Shown: piece by piece, positions 1-7,786 of the stretch
Layout: the number at the start of each line of letters is the position of its first letter
How positions within the stretch are numbered: the first letter of the stretch is position 1
The notes under the pieces: model-generated
Seen by the model: the letters and a program-made list of their open reading frames with translations, nothing else
Told to the model about the DNA's origin: nothing
Database searches by the model: none
Made by a program: the position numbers and the translations under genes
Assembly: GCA_946628545.1 (NCBI GenBank)
Contig: CAMOWU010000021.1
Coordinates: forward strand, 1-39,444
DNA length: 39,444 bases
Reading direction: 5' to 3'
Source: an uncultured Bacteroides sp.
GTDB lineage: Bacteria > Bacteroidota > Bacteroidia > Bacteroidales > Bacteroidaceae

Positions 1-172
1 AGAACACTCTATGTCCGACTGATGGGCTGACAAAGGCTTCACCCATAACAATCCACTTCCTCCCTTTCTGGAAGATCTCATCCATTTCTGTAGCATTCTG
101 ATTATCTTGTCCCAGAGATGCAACAACAGCGAGAGGCAATAATACAAACAATAGAAATACTCTTCTTATCAT
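1..172 (-). CDS. Secreted protein, N-terminal part only (runs off the left edge)
   Basis: Read from an ATG at 172, the frame stays open to the window edge and gives 57 residues. The first 21 or so are a clear signal peptide: a basic MIRR start, then the hydrophobic stretch VFLLFVLLPLAVVA, then a likely cleavage near ASLGQ. The rest (ATEMDEIFQKGRKWIVMGE...) resembles the opening of Prevotella secreted proteins of unknown function that begin with a 'GxxW' motif shortly after the signal. An A-rich stretch lies just upstream of the ATG, as is usual where Shine-Dalgarno use is weak. It sits 17 bp downstream of the small ORF at 190-372. The function cannot be assigned from this fragment. Confidence 0.6.
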   Translation of the reverse strand, partial: MIRRVFLLFVLLPLAVVASLGQDNQNATEMDEIFQKGRKWIVMGEAFVSPSVGHRVF

Positions 173-189
173 ATCTGTCCGTTTTTTTA

Positions 190-372
190 TTATTCTATTT
201 GTCCTGACACCATTTCAAACACAGAGCCTGAGGTGAGGTCCTCGCCTGCGATGGAGACGCTGGTCTTGCCACGGGCTGCGATTGCCATGCGGGTTCTGTC
301 AATCCATGAGCAAGGAAGCCAAACAGACCGAAAAGATTTGTCATCGTCAGGTGGAGTAGATCCACCTGACAA
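190..372 (-). CDS. Doubtful small ORF, unrecognised
   Basis: A 60-codon frame with a TTG start lies between two minus-strand frames. An internal ATG would give only the last 33 residues (MAIAARGKTSVSIAGEDL...). I recognise no domain. Its stop is 17 bp before the start of the secreted protein at the left edge, so it could be a short cistron, part of that gene's leader, or simply open by chance. The plus strand is also open here, which weakens the case. Confidence 0.2.
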   Translation of the reverse strand: MSGGSTPPDDDKSFRSVWLPCSWIDRTRMAIAARGKTSVSIAGEDLTSGSVFEMVSGQIE

Positions 373-391
373 TGACAGCTTTCAGCGGTGG

Positions 392-793
392 TTATCTTGT
401 ATAGACCTTCTTTGTTGTCCCGTCGCTGTAGCGGATGATGCGGATGCCCTTGGAGGGGGTGTCGGTTGTGACCTTCTGGCCTGAGAGAAGATATGTAGCC
501 GAAGAGTTGGCCGAAGTTTGGGTAGCGGTGACGGATTGACTTGTGTTCGTGAAATCGTCCGCATTTTCTGACCGGAACACCTCTTCGCCACCTCTACGCA
601 TCCAAAGCAACTTGAATGCCTGCAGCCCTGGAAAGACGGGTTCTGGCTGCTTGTAGCCCAGCACGCAGCCGTTTCTGTTCCAGTCCAGCACACGGCCGAT
701 ATCACGCACGACCACACCAGAGTTATCCTGTATGCAACTGAAGGTCTTTCCATCGACAGTCGTTGCATAGGCATCAGCTGTCCTCTTTCTCAT
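392..793 (-). CDS. Hypothetical protein with a Prevotella-type C-terminal tail
   Basis: This is a 133-residue frame with an ATG at 793 and TAA at 392-394. The last 35 residues (YLLSGQKV...GIRIIRYSDGTTKKVYTR) resemble the short tails at the ends of many secreted Prevotella proteins, of the type 'DLxGRRV...GIYI..DGxxxKVxxR'. Unlike those proteins it has no signal peptide: it begins MRKRTADAYATT. The tail may therefore belong to a gene that lost its front half, or the likeness may be superficial. A TATTTTTG element at 827-834 lies at the right distance to start a transcript about 25-30 nt before the ATG, which favours expression. The middle part matches nothing I know. The other long frame here (382-774) is a shadow. 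Confidence 0.45.
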   Translation of the reverse strand: MRKRTADAYATTVDGKTFSCIQDNSGVVVRDIGRVLDWNRNGCVLGYKQPEPVFPGLQAFKLLWMRRGGEEVFRSENADDFTNTSQSVTATQTSANSSATYLLSGQKVTTDTPSKGIRIIRYSDGTTKKVYTR

Positions 794-826
794 AATAATA
801 GTTTTTGGTTGAACTTGAATTCACTG

Positions 827-834
827 CAAAAATA
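827..834 (-). promoter_or_regulatory. Putative -7 element upstream of the 392-793 ORF
   Basis: Read on the minus strand this is TATTTTTG, an exact fit to the Bacteroidetes -7 pattern TAnnTTTG. No TTTG is found at the usual -33 distance, so support is partial. Transcription would begin roughly 25-30 nt before the ATG at 793. Confidence 0.35.
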
Positions 835-867
835 CTAAATTCAATTGGATAGGAGCGAAGAATTCCA

Positions 868-894
868 TTCACAAGTGTGTGAACTTAATTCACA
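868..894. repeat. TTCACA/TGTGAA inverted half-sites
   Basis: TTCACA (868-873) is followed four bases later by its complement TGTGAA (878-883), and a further TTCACA occurs at 889-894. It lies in the AT-rich 794-1125 gap between divergent genes, where an operator would be expected. The same half-site forms a much stronger cluster at 36469-36508. The rest of the gap shows no ORF or RNA that I can recognise. Confidence 0.4.
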
Positions 895-981
895 AATGCA
901 TTGTCATGACCAAATTCAATGTGTTTTAATTGAAATATGACGCCAAAAGTCAGATATTGGGTAAAAAAGGATATGGTATAA

Positions 982-1011
982 TTTGTAGTTTGAATAAAAA
1001 AACTTACTTTG
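982..1011 (+). promoter_or_regulatory. Weak candidate promoter for the TPR/HTH gene
   Basis: TTTG at 982-985 is followed, after 18 bp, by TTACTTTG at 1004-1011. This is one base off TAnnTTTG, and the spacing is one short of the usual 19-21. It would give a leader of about 100 nt before the ATG at 1126. Confidence 0.3.
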
Positions 1012-1085
1012 CGATAAAATAGCCCAAAAACAGGAAATGTGATATTACTGTCACCACCTTCAAGTATGGATTGAACGACTTAATT

Positions 1086-1145
1086 ATTCGATATGAGACA
1101 TTTTTTTAGTATTATTAATTTCGATATGAGACATTTTTTAGTATT
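1086..1145 (+). repeat. Imperfect tandem duplication covering the start codon
   Basis: A segment containing TTCGATATGAGACAT, a T run and AGTATTA occurs twice, with the two ATGs 33 bp apart (1093 and 1126). The first copy has seven Ts and the second six, so the two copies read in different frames after the T run, yet both ATGs remain in the same frame. The second copy opens the hydrophobic signal sequence of the downstream gene. Confidence 0.7.
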
Positions 1146-2799
1146 ACTAATGATGTGTATGATTGTCTTTTCATGTAAAGAAAAGCATTTAAAAGATGGA
1201 TGTTTATCTAAAGAAGATGAACAACTGATAGAGAAGAATCCCTCTGAAGCATACGCAAAGCTAAAATCACACCATAATGAAATAAGCCAATCAGATGTGG
1301 ATTTATCTATGAGAATATCGTTTTTGATGCTAAAAGCCAAGAACAAAGCGTTTATCAAGTTTGATTTGGAAGACAATGTACTGATGAACAAAGTTTGCAA
1401 GTATTATGCATCAAGCAAGGACAAGCACTTTGTTGCTGAAAACCTATATTTATTGGGAAGAACCTACCGTGATATCGGTGATGCCCCAATGGCTGTAGAG
1501 GCATTATTGTGCGCCGACAGTTTACTTGAAAAGTATGACCGTTACAAGTATTCCCGACTACTTCTTAACGTAAGAAATGAGTTGTCACTCATCTACGACA
1601 TTCAGGGCATGCATGATAAAGCCATCGAAGAGGACACGCAAACCGCATCGATGGCTAAGGAAAACGGAGATACACTCTCCTACCTCGATTGCTTATTGAC
1701 GATATTGCGGACAAGGCTGAACATGAAAGAAAACAAATATGTGGCCGATAATATCGACAAAATCGTCGATGGTTACCTACAACAAGGAGATACCATAGCA
1801 GCAGGCAGAAGCAGTATCATAGGTGTTGCAGCAAATGTCAGGATTCGGAACTGGAAAAAAGCGAAAGGATTCATGGACATCTATGAACGATACAGTGGGT
1901 ATGTGAGTGAAGGGCAAGCAAAGCCTGGGCGAGAGATTTATTACTACAAGAAAGGTATGATTGATTTGAATGAGGGAAAACGTGATTCCGCATATCTCAT
2001 GTTCAGGGAACTACTCAATAGAACCACTGACACCAACAGCCACGAGATGGCTTATCATGGACTCCTGGATTATTTCAAACAGACAGGTGAAGTGGACTCA
2101 GCCCTCTATTATTCAGAATTGTTTGCTGATGCCATTGAAATGAACTACAGCCAGAAAATGTCAGACAACATTCATAATATGACCATGTTATATGACTATT
2201 CAAGAAATAAGTCTGAAAATCTTCGCAAGGATGAGGAAATCAGGAACAAGAACAGATATATCATAATCCTTCTGGGATCGATTATTGCTATTATGCTGGT
2301 AGGAGCGTATATCCACATGACTTTTAGAAAGAAGCAAGAAAAATCAACTGCTGAGGCATTGGAAAAAGAGAGGAAAATCAACGACTTACAGCAAAGGATT
2401 ACCCAGTCGGAAAACAGAATGGCTAACATGAAAGAACAACTGAGCATAAAACAACGTGAAGAGATGGTGAAACAAGAACTTCAGATGCTACACGCCTTCT
2501 TGAATACAACTAATGAATACAAAGCAAATGATGTTGTAAGTCAAACCATTGATAAGGTCAAAATACTATTCCCGAATTTCGAGCAAAACCTAAAGAAGGA
2601 AGTGGGCATTTTTTCAGCCATTGAGAGGGACGTTTGTGCACTCATCAAAATAGGGTTGAAACAACACAAAATAGCCTTGTTGCTTTCTCACCAAGACTCT
2701 GCTATAACGAACGTGAAGACACGATTGTTTGAGAGAAGGAAGGACAAAAGCGTGGAATACGATGATATCAACAAATGGATACTAAGTCTATTTGAATAA
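1126..2799 (+). CDS. TPR protein with a membrane helix and C-terminal HTH (putative transcriptional regulator)
   Basis: I place the start at the ATG at 1126 (557 residues) because MRHFLVLLMMCMIVFSC is a lipoprotein-like signal with Cys at residue 17. The in-frame ATG at 1093 only adds eleven residues from the duplicated copy. Residues of about 60-330 are helical TPR-like repeats (for example DAPMAVEALLCADSLLEKY and DSAYLMFRELL). A strong membrane helix (IIILLGSIIAIMLVGAYI) lies near residues 378-400. A Lys/Glu/Gln-rich coiled coil follows, then a C-terminal helix-turn-helix-like region (ERDVCALIKIGLKQHKIALLL...AITNVKTRLFER). Bacteroidetes have many regulators built this way, with periplasmic or envelope TPRs and a cytoplasmic DNA-binding end. 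Its target is unknown. It converges on the cysteine desulfidase gene with only 20 bp between. Confidence 0.75.
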   Translation: MRHFLVLLMMCMIVFSCKEKHLKDGCLSKEDEQLIEKNPSEAYAKLKSHHNEISQSDVDLSMRISFLMLKAKNKAFIKFDLEDNVLMNKVCKYYASSKDKHFVAENLYLLGRTYRDIGDAPMAVEALLCADSLLEKYDRYKYSRLLLNVRNELSLIYDIQGMHDKAIEEDTQTASMAKENGDTLSYLDCLLTILRTRLNMKENKYVADNIDKIVDGYLQQGDTIAAGRSSIIGVAANVRIRNWKKAKGFMDIYERYSGYVSEGQAKPGREIYYYKKGMIDLNEGKRDSAYLMFRELLNRTTDTNSHEMAYHGLLDYFKQTGEVDSALYYSELFADAIEMNYSQKMSDNIHNMTMLYDYSRNKSENLRKDEEIRNKNRYIIILLGSIIAIMLVGAYIHMTFRKKQEKSTAEALEKERKINDLQQRITQSENRMANMKEQLSIKQREEMVKQELQMLHAFLNTTNEYKANDVVSQTIDKVKILFPNFEQNLKKEVGIFSAIERDVCALIKIGLKQHKIALLLSHQDSAITNVKTRLFERRKDKSVEYDDINKWILSLFE

Positions 2800-2819
2800 A
2801 CACGGAGAAAACGCCGTGC

Positions 2820-4124
2820 TTATTTGCTGGTCATGATGTCGAGCACACAGCGGTCGGTCTCACACATGGCGTCTTTGCCGATCTTGGTCAGGTTGTGGAT
2901 GCTGCGATCCACATCGTCGTCGATGATGCCCTCCACGCTGCCCACGCACTCACCGTGGATGGCAAGCATAGCGGAGAGGACAGCCGTGGAGACTCCGCTG
3001 GCCAGCTTCAGAGCACAACTGGGCTTGGCACCGTCGCATATCATACCAGTGAGATTCGCCACCATGTTCTTTACCGCGTATGTCACTTTCTCGTAACCAC
3101 CGCCCATCAGATAGGTGATGCCACAGCTGCTGCCCGTGGAAGCAACCACACAACCGCAAAGGGCAGACAATTTGCCAAGGCTCTGCTTGATATAGATGGC
3201 GGTGAGGTGGCTCAGCATGAGCGCACGGGTCGTTTCCTCATCGGTGTTGTGGTTCTCTTCCGCAAAAACCACCACCGGCAGGGTGGCGCAGATGCCCTGG
3301 TTGCCACTGCCCGAATTACTCATCACCGGTATGGTGGCTCCTGCCATACGCGCATCACAGGCACAAGCAGTGACGGAGAGAATATGCGAGAACATCGTCT
3401 CGCCCATGATGCCACGCCCGATGGGACGGGAAAGGGTCTTGCCCAGCTGGTGACCGTAAGTGCCCTTCAGCGACTCACGGGCTGCTGCCTCGTTCAACAC
3501 ACGGGCCTCGTTGATGAAACTGATTTCCTCAAGGGGTGCGGTAGTGGCGAAATAATAGACCTTGCGCATGCTCAGCCAGCGGTCATCGCAGACTTCATCC
3601 TCATCTGCAGCAGGTTGTTCATCGAGCAGGACATCATCGTTTCGGCGAAGAAAGACAAACCGAGTGTGGTCGGTGCAAATCACCGCCACAGACTCATCAG
3701 CACCACAACGGGCACAAACCTCGATATACAGTTTTGCCTTGCAGTCTTTTTTCAAACCGATATGGATGCGGTTTTCGGCGATATAAGCCTTACCGCGCTC
3801 CACAGCATCGGCGTCCACATCCTTGATGACCTCCAACTGGTAGGCCGACTTGCCAATCAAGGCACCCAGAGCCACGGCGATGGGCAGACCCACCATACCT
3901 GTGCCGGGGATGCCGACACCCATGGCGTTTTTCAGAATGTTGGCACTGAGTGCCACATCCACTGATTCGGGCAGGCACCCGAGTGTCTCTGTCGCCTTCG
4001 CCACGCACAAGGCCACGGCGATAGGTTCGGTGCAACCGACAGCGGGCAGCACCTCCGATTTCACCAAGTCGATGATTCTTTGTCGTTCGTCTTTCTCCAT
4101 CATATCCTCACTCGATTTCATCAT
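2820..4124 (-). CDS. L-cysteine desulfidase / UPF0597 (YhaM, CyuA-like)
   Basis: This 434-residue protein belongs to the UPF0597 family (E. coli YhaM/CyuA, about 436 residues), which breaks L-cysteine down to pyruvate, ammonia and hydrogen sulfide using a 4Fe-4S cluster, like bacterial L-serine dehydratases. Family signatures visible are AVGCTEPIAVAL near the N-terminus, the glycine loop SNSGSGNQGI, and two cysteine-containing segments, CGCVVASTGSSCGITY and MICDGAKPSCALK, that carry the probable cluster ligands. I chose the ATG at 4124 (MMKSSEDMMEKDE). A longer TTG-initiated reading would begin inside a hairpin loop, and ATG 4103 is an alternative. It follows dsbD by 77 bp on the same strand and probably shares its transcript. 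L-serine cannot be excluded as a substrate. Confidence 0.8.
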   Translation of the reverse strand: MMKSSEDMMEKDERQRIIDLVKSEVLPAVGCTEPIAVALCVAKATETLGCLPESVDVALSANILKNAMGVGIPGTGMVGLPIAVALGALIGKSAYQLEVIKDVDADAVERGKAYIAENRIHIGLKKDCKAKLYIEVCARCGADESVAVICTDHTRFVFLRRNDDVLLDEQPAADEDEVCDDRWLSMRKVYYFATTAPLEEISFINEARVLNEAAARESLKGTYGHQLGKTLSRPIGRGIMGETMFSHILSVTACACDARMAGATIPVMSNSGSGNQGICATLPVVVFAEENHNTDEETTRALMLSHLTAIYIKQSLGKLSALCGCVVASTGSSCGITYLMGGGYEKVTYAVKNMVANLTGMICDGAKPSCALKLASGVSTAVLSAMLAIHGECVGSVEGIIDDDVDRSIHNLTKIGKDAMCETDRCVLDIMTSK

Positions 4125-4139
4125 GTTTTTGAGCAGAAG

Positions 4140-4171
4140 CACTCGCCTGAACAATGGCTGGCAGGCGAGTG
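4140..4171 (-). other. Hairpin between dsbD and the cysteine desulfidase gene
   Basis: A perfect 10-bp inverted repeat (CACTCGCCTG / CAGGCGAGTG) with a 12-nt loop lies 15 bases ahead of the ATG at 4124. No T run follows on the minus strand, so it is not a standard terminator. It could protect or process the message between the two genes, or influence translation of the second one. Confidence 0.5.
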
Positions 4172-4201
4172 TCTCCTTAACGGGATTTTATAAATGCCTA
4201 T

Positions 4202-6277
4202 TTATTGATTCTTGTATTTCTTCAGGCCGCCACGGAGGAAATCCACATATTTGCTCACATCCTCATCGTAGGAATAGCTTGGAGCCAATGGCATGCCCTT
4301 GTTGTCGAGCAACACATAGAAAGGCTGGGCGTTGGCGCCGAACTTGTTGCTCTGCAGGTAGCTCCACTTGTCGCCAACAGTGCGGAGTTTGCGCTCCTGC
4401 CCGTTTTCATTGACCACGATGGGTTCGGCAAGGGGTGTGCGCTCATCAACGTACAGCTGGATGAGCACATAGTCGTTGTTCATGATAGAAGCCACGGTCG
4501 GATCAACCCAAACGGCTGCTTCCATCTTGCGGCAGTTCACACATCCGTATCCTGTGAAGTCGATCATCACGGGCAGACCGTGCTGACGGGCATACTCCAT
4601 ACCTGCGTCGTAGTCGGTGAACTTGGGCTTGACCTCATTGTCGTAGAGGTTGAAGTCCTGGGTCTTCATAGGTGGTGCGAAAGCACTGACGGCTTTCAAC
4701 GGAGCACCCCACAAACCTGGCACCATATACACGGCGAAAGACAAGGAAGCCAGGGCAAGGAAGAAACGGAACACACCGATATGGCGGTCGTCGTCATCGT
4801 GAGGGAACTTGATGCCTCCGAGCAGATAGACACCGAGAAGGCCGAAGATCACAATCCAAAGGGCAAGGAAAGTCTCGCGGTCGAGGAGGCGCCAGTCGTT
4901 GGTCAGGTCGGCCACGGAGAGGAACTTGAGGGCGAAAGCCAACTCAATGAATCCCAGGGTCACCTTCACCACATTCATCCATCCACCCGACTTGGGCATG
5001 GTCTTCAACCAGCTGGGGAACATGGCGAAGAGGGTGAAAGGCAGGGCAAGGGCGAGAGCAAAACCAAGCATACCGATAGTGGGCGCGATGATGCTGCCCA
5101 TGGTGCTCACCTCCACCAGCAGGAAACCTATGATGGGACCCGTGCAGGAGAAGCTCACCAGGGTAAGGGTAAATGCCATGAGGAAGATGCCCAGGAAACC
5201 GCCGGTCTTCTCAGCCTTGCTGTCAACTGCCGAATTCCAAGAAGAGGGAAGGGTAATCTCGAAAGCGCCGAAGAAAGAAGCGGCAAAGACCACCAGCAGC
5301 AGGAAGAAGAAGATGTTGAACACGGCATTGGTCGCCAAGTTGTTGAGGGCACTGGCACCAAAGATGCCGGTCACGATCAATCCGAGTGCAACATAGATGA
5401 TGACGATGGACACACCGTAGATCACGGCGTCCTTGATGCCTTTCTTCTTGTCGCCCGAACGATGAAGGAAGAAACTCACGGTCATCGGGATGATGGGCCA
5501 CACACAAGGGGTGACAAGGGCCACCAGACCACCAAGCAAACCAAGGAGGAAAATCATCCAAAGGGAGGAATGACCCACATCGTTCTTACCGCCATCCTCA
5601 AGGGCCTTCAGTTGGCTGACCACAGGAGTCCAGTAGTCAGAAGGGGCTACCACGGCTGTGGATGCACTGTCTTGTGCGGTGCTGTCGGCTGCGGACTCGC
5701 CTGCTGCGCCATCAGCCAGAGGCAGGACTGCGGGAGTTTCCTCTGCTGCCTGATTGTCTTCTGCCTTGGCTTCTTCTTTCTTTTCATCTTTTGCCTCGGC
5801 CTTGGCTGGACCTTTGGCCTCACCACTATACTTGAAGTCGGTAGTGGTGGGTGGTGTGCAGTTCTGGTCGTTGCAAGCACTGTACTCTATATATCCTGCC
5901 ACTTCATAGGGACCACCTGTGAAAGTGACCTTCTGAACCAATTTGGCACTTTTCTCGAAGAAATGCAGTTTGGCATCGAAGATGGGGTCGAACTGCTCAA
6001 TGGGCTTGGTCACTGCTGTCAGTGGACCTTTGGGCTGTGCGCCTTTGATGCTCTCAATCTTGATGATTGTAGGATTGGGGCCATCGGGCACCACGTCTGT
6101 GGAATACATGTGCCACCCTGGGTCGATGGTGGCCTCAAAGACAATCTCACCATCGGTTTCGGAGATTTTGTTGAAGGAGGCGTTCATTTTCACGGGTTTT
6201 GCCATCTGGGCAAATGCCAGTCCGCACCCCATCAGCAGCATTGCCAACAGAACGCCTAAGAATCTTAAATTTCTCAT
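4202..6277 (-). CDS. dsbD: Thiol:disulfide interchange protein DsbD
   Basis: DsbD carries electrons from cytoplasmic thioredoxin through the inner membrane to periplasmic thiol proteins. The start at 6277 gives 691 residues and a signal peptide ending near LAFAQ. The frame's further upstream extension lies on the promoter and is not coding. Residues of about 25-145 form the N-terminal sandwich domain (with Cys in YSACNDQNCTPP). A long Ala/Glu/Lys-rich linker follows (about 150-215). The membrane domain then carries the two family cysteines in TPCVWPIIPMT and SFSCTGPIIGF. The C-terminal thioredoxin domain has CVNC at 579-582 (FTGYGCVNCRKME). All redox cysteines are intact. A consensus promoter lies at 6328-6359, and the cysteine desulfidase gene follows. 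Confidence 0.93.
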   Translation of the reverse strand: MRNLRFLGVLLAMLLMGCGLAFAQMAKPVKMNASFNKISETDGEIVFEATIDPGWHMYSTDVVPDGPNPTIIKIESIKGAQPKGPLTAVTKPIEQFDPIFDAKLHFFEKSAKLVQKVTFTGGPYEVAGYIEYSACNDQNCTPPTTTDFKYSGEAKGPAKAEAKDEKKEEAKAEDNQAAEETPAVLPLADGAAGESAADSTAQDSASTAVVAPSDYWTPVVSQLKALEDGGKNDVGHSSLWMIFLLGLLGGLVALVTPCVWPIIPMTVSFFLHRSGDKKKGIKDAVIYGVSIVIIYVALGLIVTGIFGASALNNLATNAVFNIFFFLLLVVFAASFFGAFEITLPSSWNSAVDSKAEKTGGFLGIFLMAFTLTLVSFSCTGPIIGFLLVEVSTMGSIIAPTIGMLGFALALALPFTLFAMFPSWLKTMPKSGGWMNVVKVTLGFIELAFALKFLSVADLTNDWRLLDRETFLALWIVIFGLLGVYLLGGIKFPHDDDDRHIGVFRFFLALASLSFAVYMVPGLWGAPLKAVSAFAPPMKTQDFNLYDNEVKPKFTDYDAGMEYARQHGLPVMIDFTGYGCVNCRKMEAAVWVDPTVASIMNNDYVLIQLYVDERTPLAEPIVVNENGQERKLRTVGDKWSYLQSNKFGANAQPFYVLLDNKGMPLAPSYSYDEDVSKYVDFLRGGLKKYKNQ

Positions 6278-6327
6278 ATTTGTTAACTTTTTGTCTTCTT
6301 TCAAAAGTCGTTTCCTGTTTTTCTGCG

Positions 6328-6359
6328 CAAAGTTACGCAATTATCACATGCTAAACAAA
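6328..6359 (-). promoter_or_regulatory. Promoter of dsbD
   Basis: On the minus strand, TTTG (6356-6359), a 20-bp spacer and TAACTTTG (6328-6335) match the Bacteroidetes sigma-ABfr pattern fully. Predicted transcription starts about 40-45 nt before the dsbD ATG at 6277. Confidence 0.7.
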
Positions 6360-6421
6360 ATAATGAATAAAAAGTATATTAAAATTCACAAAAACTGCAT
6401 GGATATATTCACGAGATTTGA

Positions 6422-6429
6422 TATTTTTG
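6422..6429 (+). promoter_or_regulatory. Putative -7 element for the 6467 gene
   Basis: TATTTTTG fits TAnnTTTG exactly and lies 37 bp before the ATG at 6467. No well-placed -33 TTTG accompanies it. It sits back to back with the dsbD promoter in a divergent intergenic region. Confidence 0.5.
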
Positions 6430-6466
6430 CAACATCATAACGTCCACAGGAAAAATCATAGGCCCT

Positions 6467-7699
6467 ATGAAGAAAGCACTCGTCATATTGGCAACCATAA
6501 TGCTATGCCTGCAAGTCTGTGCGCAAAGATTTGTGGTCAACGGGACTGTCGTTGACAAGAAGACGGGCAAGGGCATTGCATACGCTACGGTCATGGCTGT
6601 GGCATCGGGCACCACGGTGGTGACCAATGAAGAGGGAGACTTCTCCATCAAACAAGAAGAACGACCTCAAGCCATTGAAGTATCGCATATCAACTACCAA
6701 GCGCAGAAGATATCCATTTCAGAGGAGCATCTCAACCAGCCACTCAACATACAGCTCACCCCCGCATCCATCGTGCTGCAGGAAGTGAATGTATGGACCA
6801 ACGACCCAAGGCAGCTTGTGGATATCGCCATCAGCAAGATCAAGAACAACTACAGCGCCACACCTGTGCTATACAAGGGATTCTACCGTGAAACGGTCAT
6901 GAAACGCCAACGATTCACGTATATCGCCGAGGCTGTCGTGGATATGTATAAAACGCCCTACAACAGAGGTGTGGGGCGCGACAAAGTGGCCATATCGAAA
7001 GGAAGACGGTTGCTCAGCTCCAAAGCCGGCGACACACTCTCGGTGAAGGTCATGGGAGGACCTGCGCAGCCACTCCTGCTCGATGTGGTGAAGAACACGC
7101 CTTTCCTGCTGAACGAGCAAGACCTCGCCAACTACACGTTCACCATGGAGACACCCGCAGTGATTGGCGAACGACCACAGTTCGTCGTTGCCATCAGCCC
7201 TAAGTTCATACTGGACTACGCACTCTATTACGGCAAATTCTACATCGACTGCGAGACTCTGGCTTTCACCCGAGTGGAACTGTCGCTCGACATGAGCGAC
7301 AGGGACAAAGCCACGGCGTTCATGCTCGTCAGAAAACCCGCCGGCGTGAAATTCAAGCCCCGTGAACTGTCGTGCCTCATCGACTACAGGTTCAACGGGA
7401 AGACATGCCATATCAGTTATATCAGAAGCACATTCCGATTCAGCGGTGACTGGAAAAGACGTCACTTCACCTCGCCTTTCAACGTCACCTGCGAAATGGC
7501 TGTGACAGACAGAAAGAATGACGACATCCAGCCCATACAAGGAAGGGACTCATTCGATGCCCACGACTCATTCTACGACAAGGTGGATTATTTCATGGAC
7601 CCGGATTTCTGGGACGACTACAACATCATCGAACCGACAGAGACACTCGACAAAGCCGTTGACAAGCTACTCAAACGCCACAAGGAAACAAAAAGGTAG
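6467..7699 (+). CDS. Secreted carboxypeptidase-regulatory-like domain protein (DUF5686-like)
   Basis: This is a 410-residue protein with a signal peptide (MKKALVILATIMLCLQVCAQ). Residues of about 22-100 form a CarboxypepD_reg-like beta-sandwich (VNGTVVDKKTGKGIAYATV, then TNEEGDFSIKQ, ending in IVLQEVNV). This module precedes many Bacteroidetes TonB-dependent receptors and surface proteins. The following region (DIAISKIKNNYSATPVLYKGFYRETV...) resembles the front half of DUF5686 proteins, but here the protein ends at 410 residues instead of continuing into a barrel. A periplasmic or outer-membrane-associated role is likely; the precise function is unknown. It is on the strand opposite dsbD and 72-87 bp upstream of proB, which has its own -7 element, so co-transcription is possible but not required. 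Confidence 0.75.
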   Translation: MKKALVILATIMLCLQVCAQRFVVNGTVVDKKTGKGIAYATVMAVASGTTVVTNEEGDFSIKQEERPQAIEVSHINYQAQKISISEEHLNQPLNIQLTPASIVLQEVNVWTNDPRQLVDIAISKIKNNYSATPVLYKGFYRETVMKRQRFTYIAEAVVDMYKTPYNRGVGRDKVAISKGRRLLSSKAGDTLSVKVMGGPAQPLLLDVVKNTPFLLNEQDLANYTFTMETPAVIGERPQFVVAISPKFILDYALYYGKFYIDCETLAFTRVELSLDMSDRDKATAFMLVRKPAGVKFKPRELSCLIDYRFNGKTCHISYIRSTFRFSGDWKRRHFTSPFNVTCEMAVTDRKNDDIQPIQGRDSFDAHDSFYDKVDYFMDPDFWDDYNIIEPTETLDKAVDKLLKRHKETKR

Positions 7700-7750
7700 G
7701 ATGAAACGCCTTTTTAACGACAACACCCACGCTATCTCACATTTTTTTGT

Positions 7751-7758
7751 TAATTTTG
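7751..7758 (+). promoter_or_regulatory. Putative -7 element of proBA
   Basis: TAATTTTG matches TAnnTTTG. Transcription would begin near 7764, only about 8 nt before the ATG at 7772 but about 23 nt before the ATG at 7787. This is one reason to prefer the second ATG for proB. No TTTG occurs at the -33 position. Confidence 0.45.
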
Positions 7759-7786
7759 TCAGCTCAAAAGCATGACAGACTGGCTT

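Noticed and set aside
4125-4154. TTG-initiated N-terminal extension of the cysteine desulfidase
   Set aside because: The TTG lies inside the loop of a 10-bp hairpin and the extra residues are not family-like; ATG 4124 is more natural.
4205-6259. 684-codon open frame antisense to dsbD
   Set aside because: It is a shadow of dsbD codon bias: His/Glu/Gly-rich with no domain, no start context, and lying wholly over a well-supported gene.
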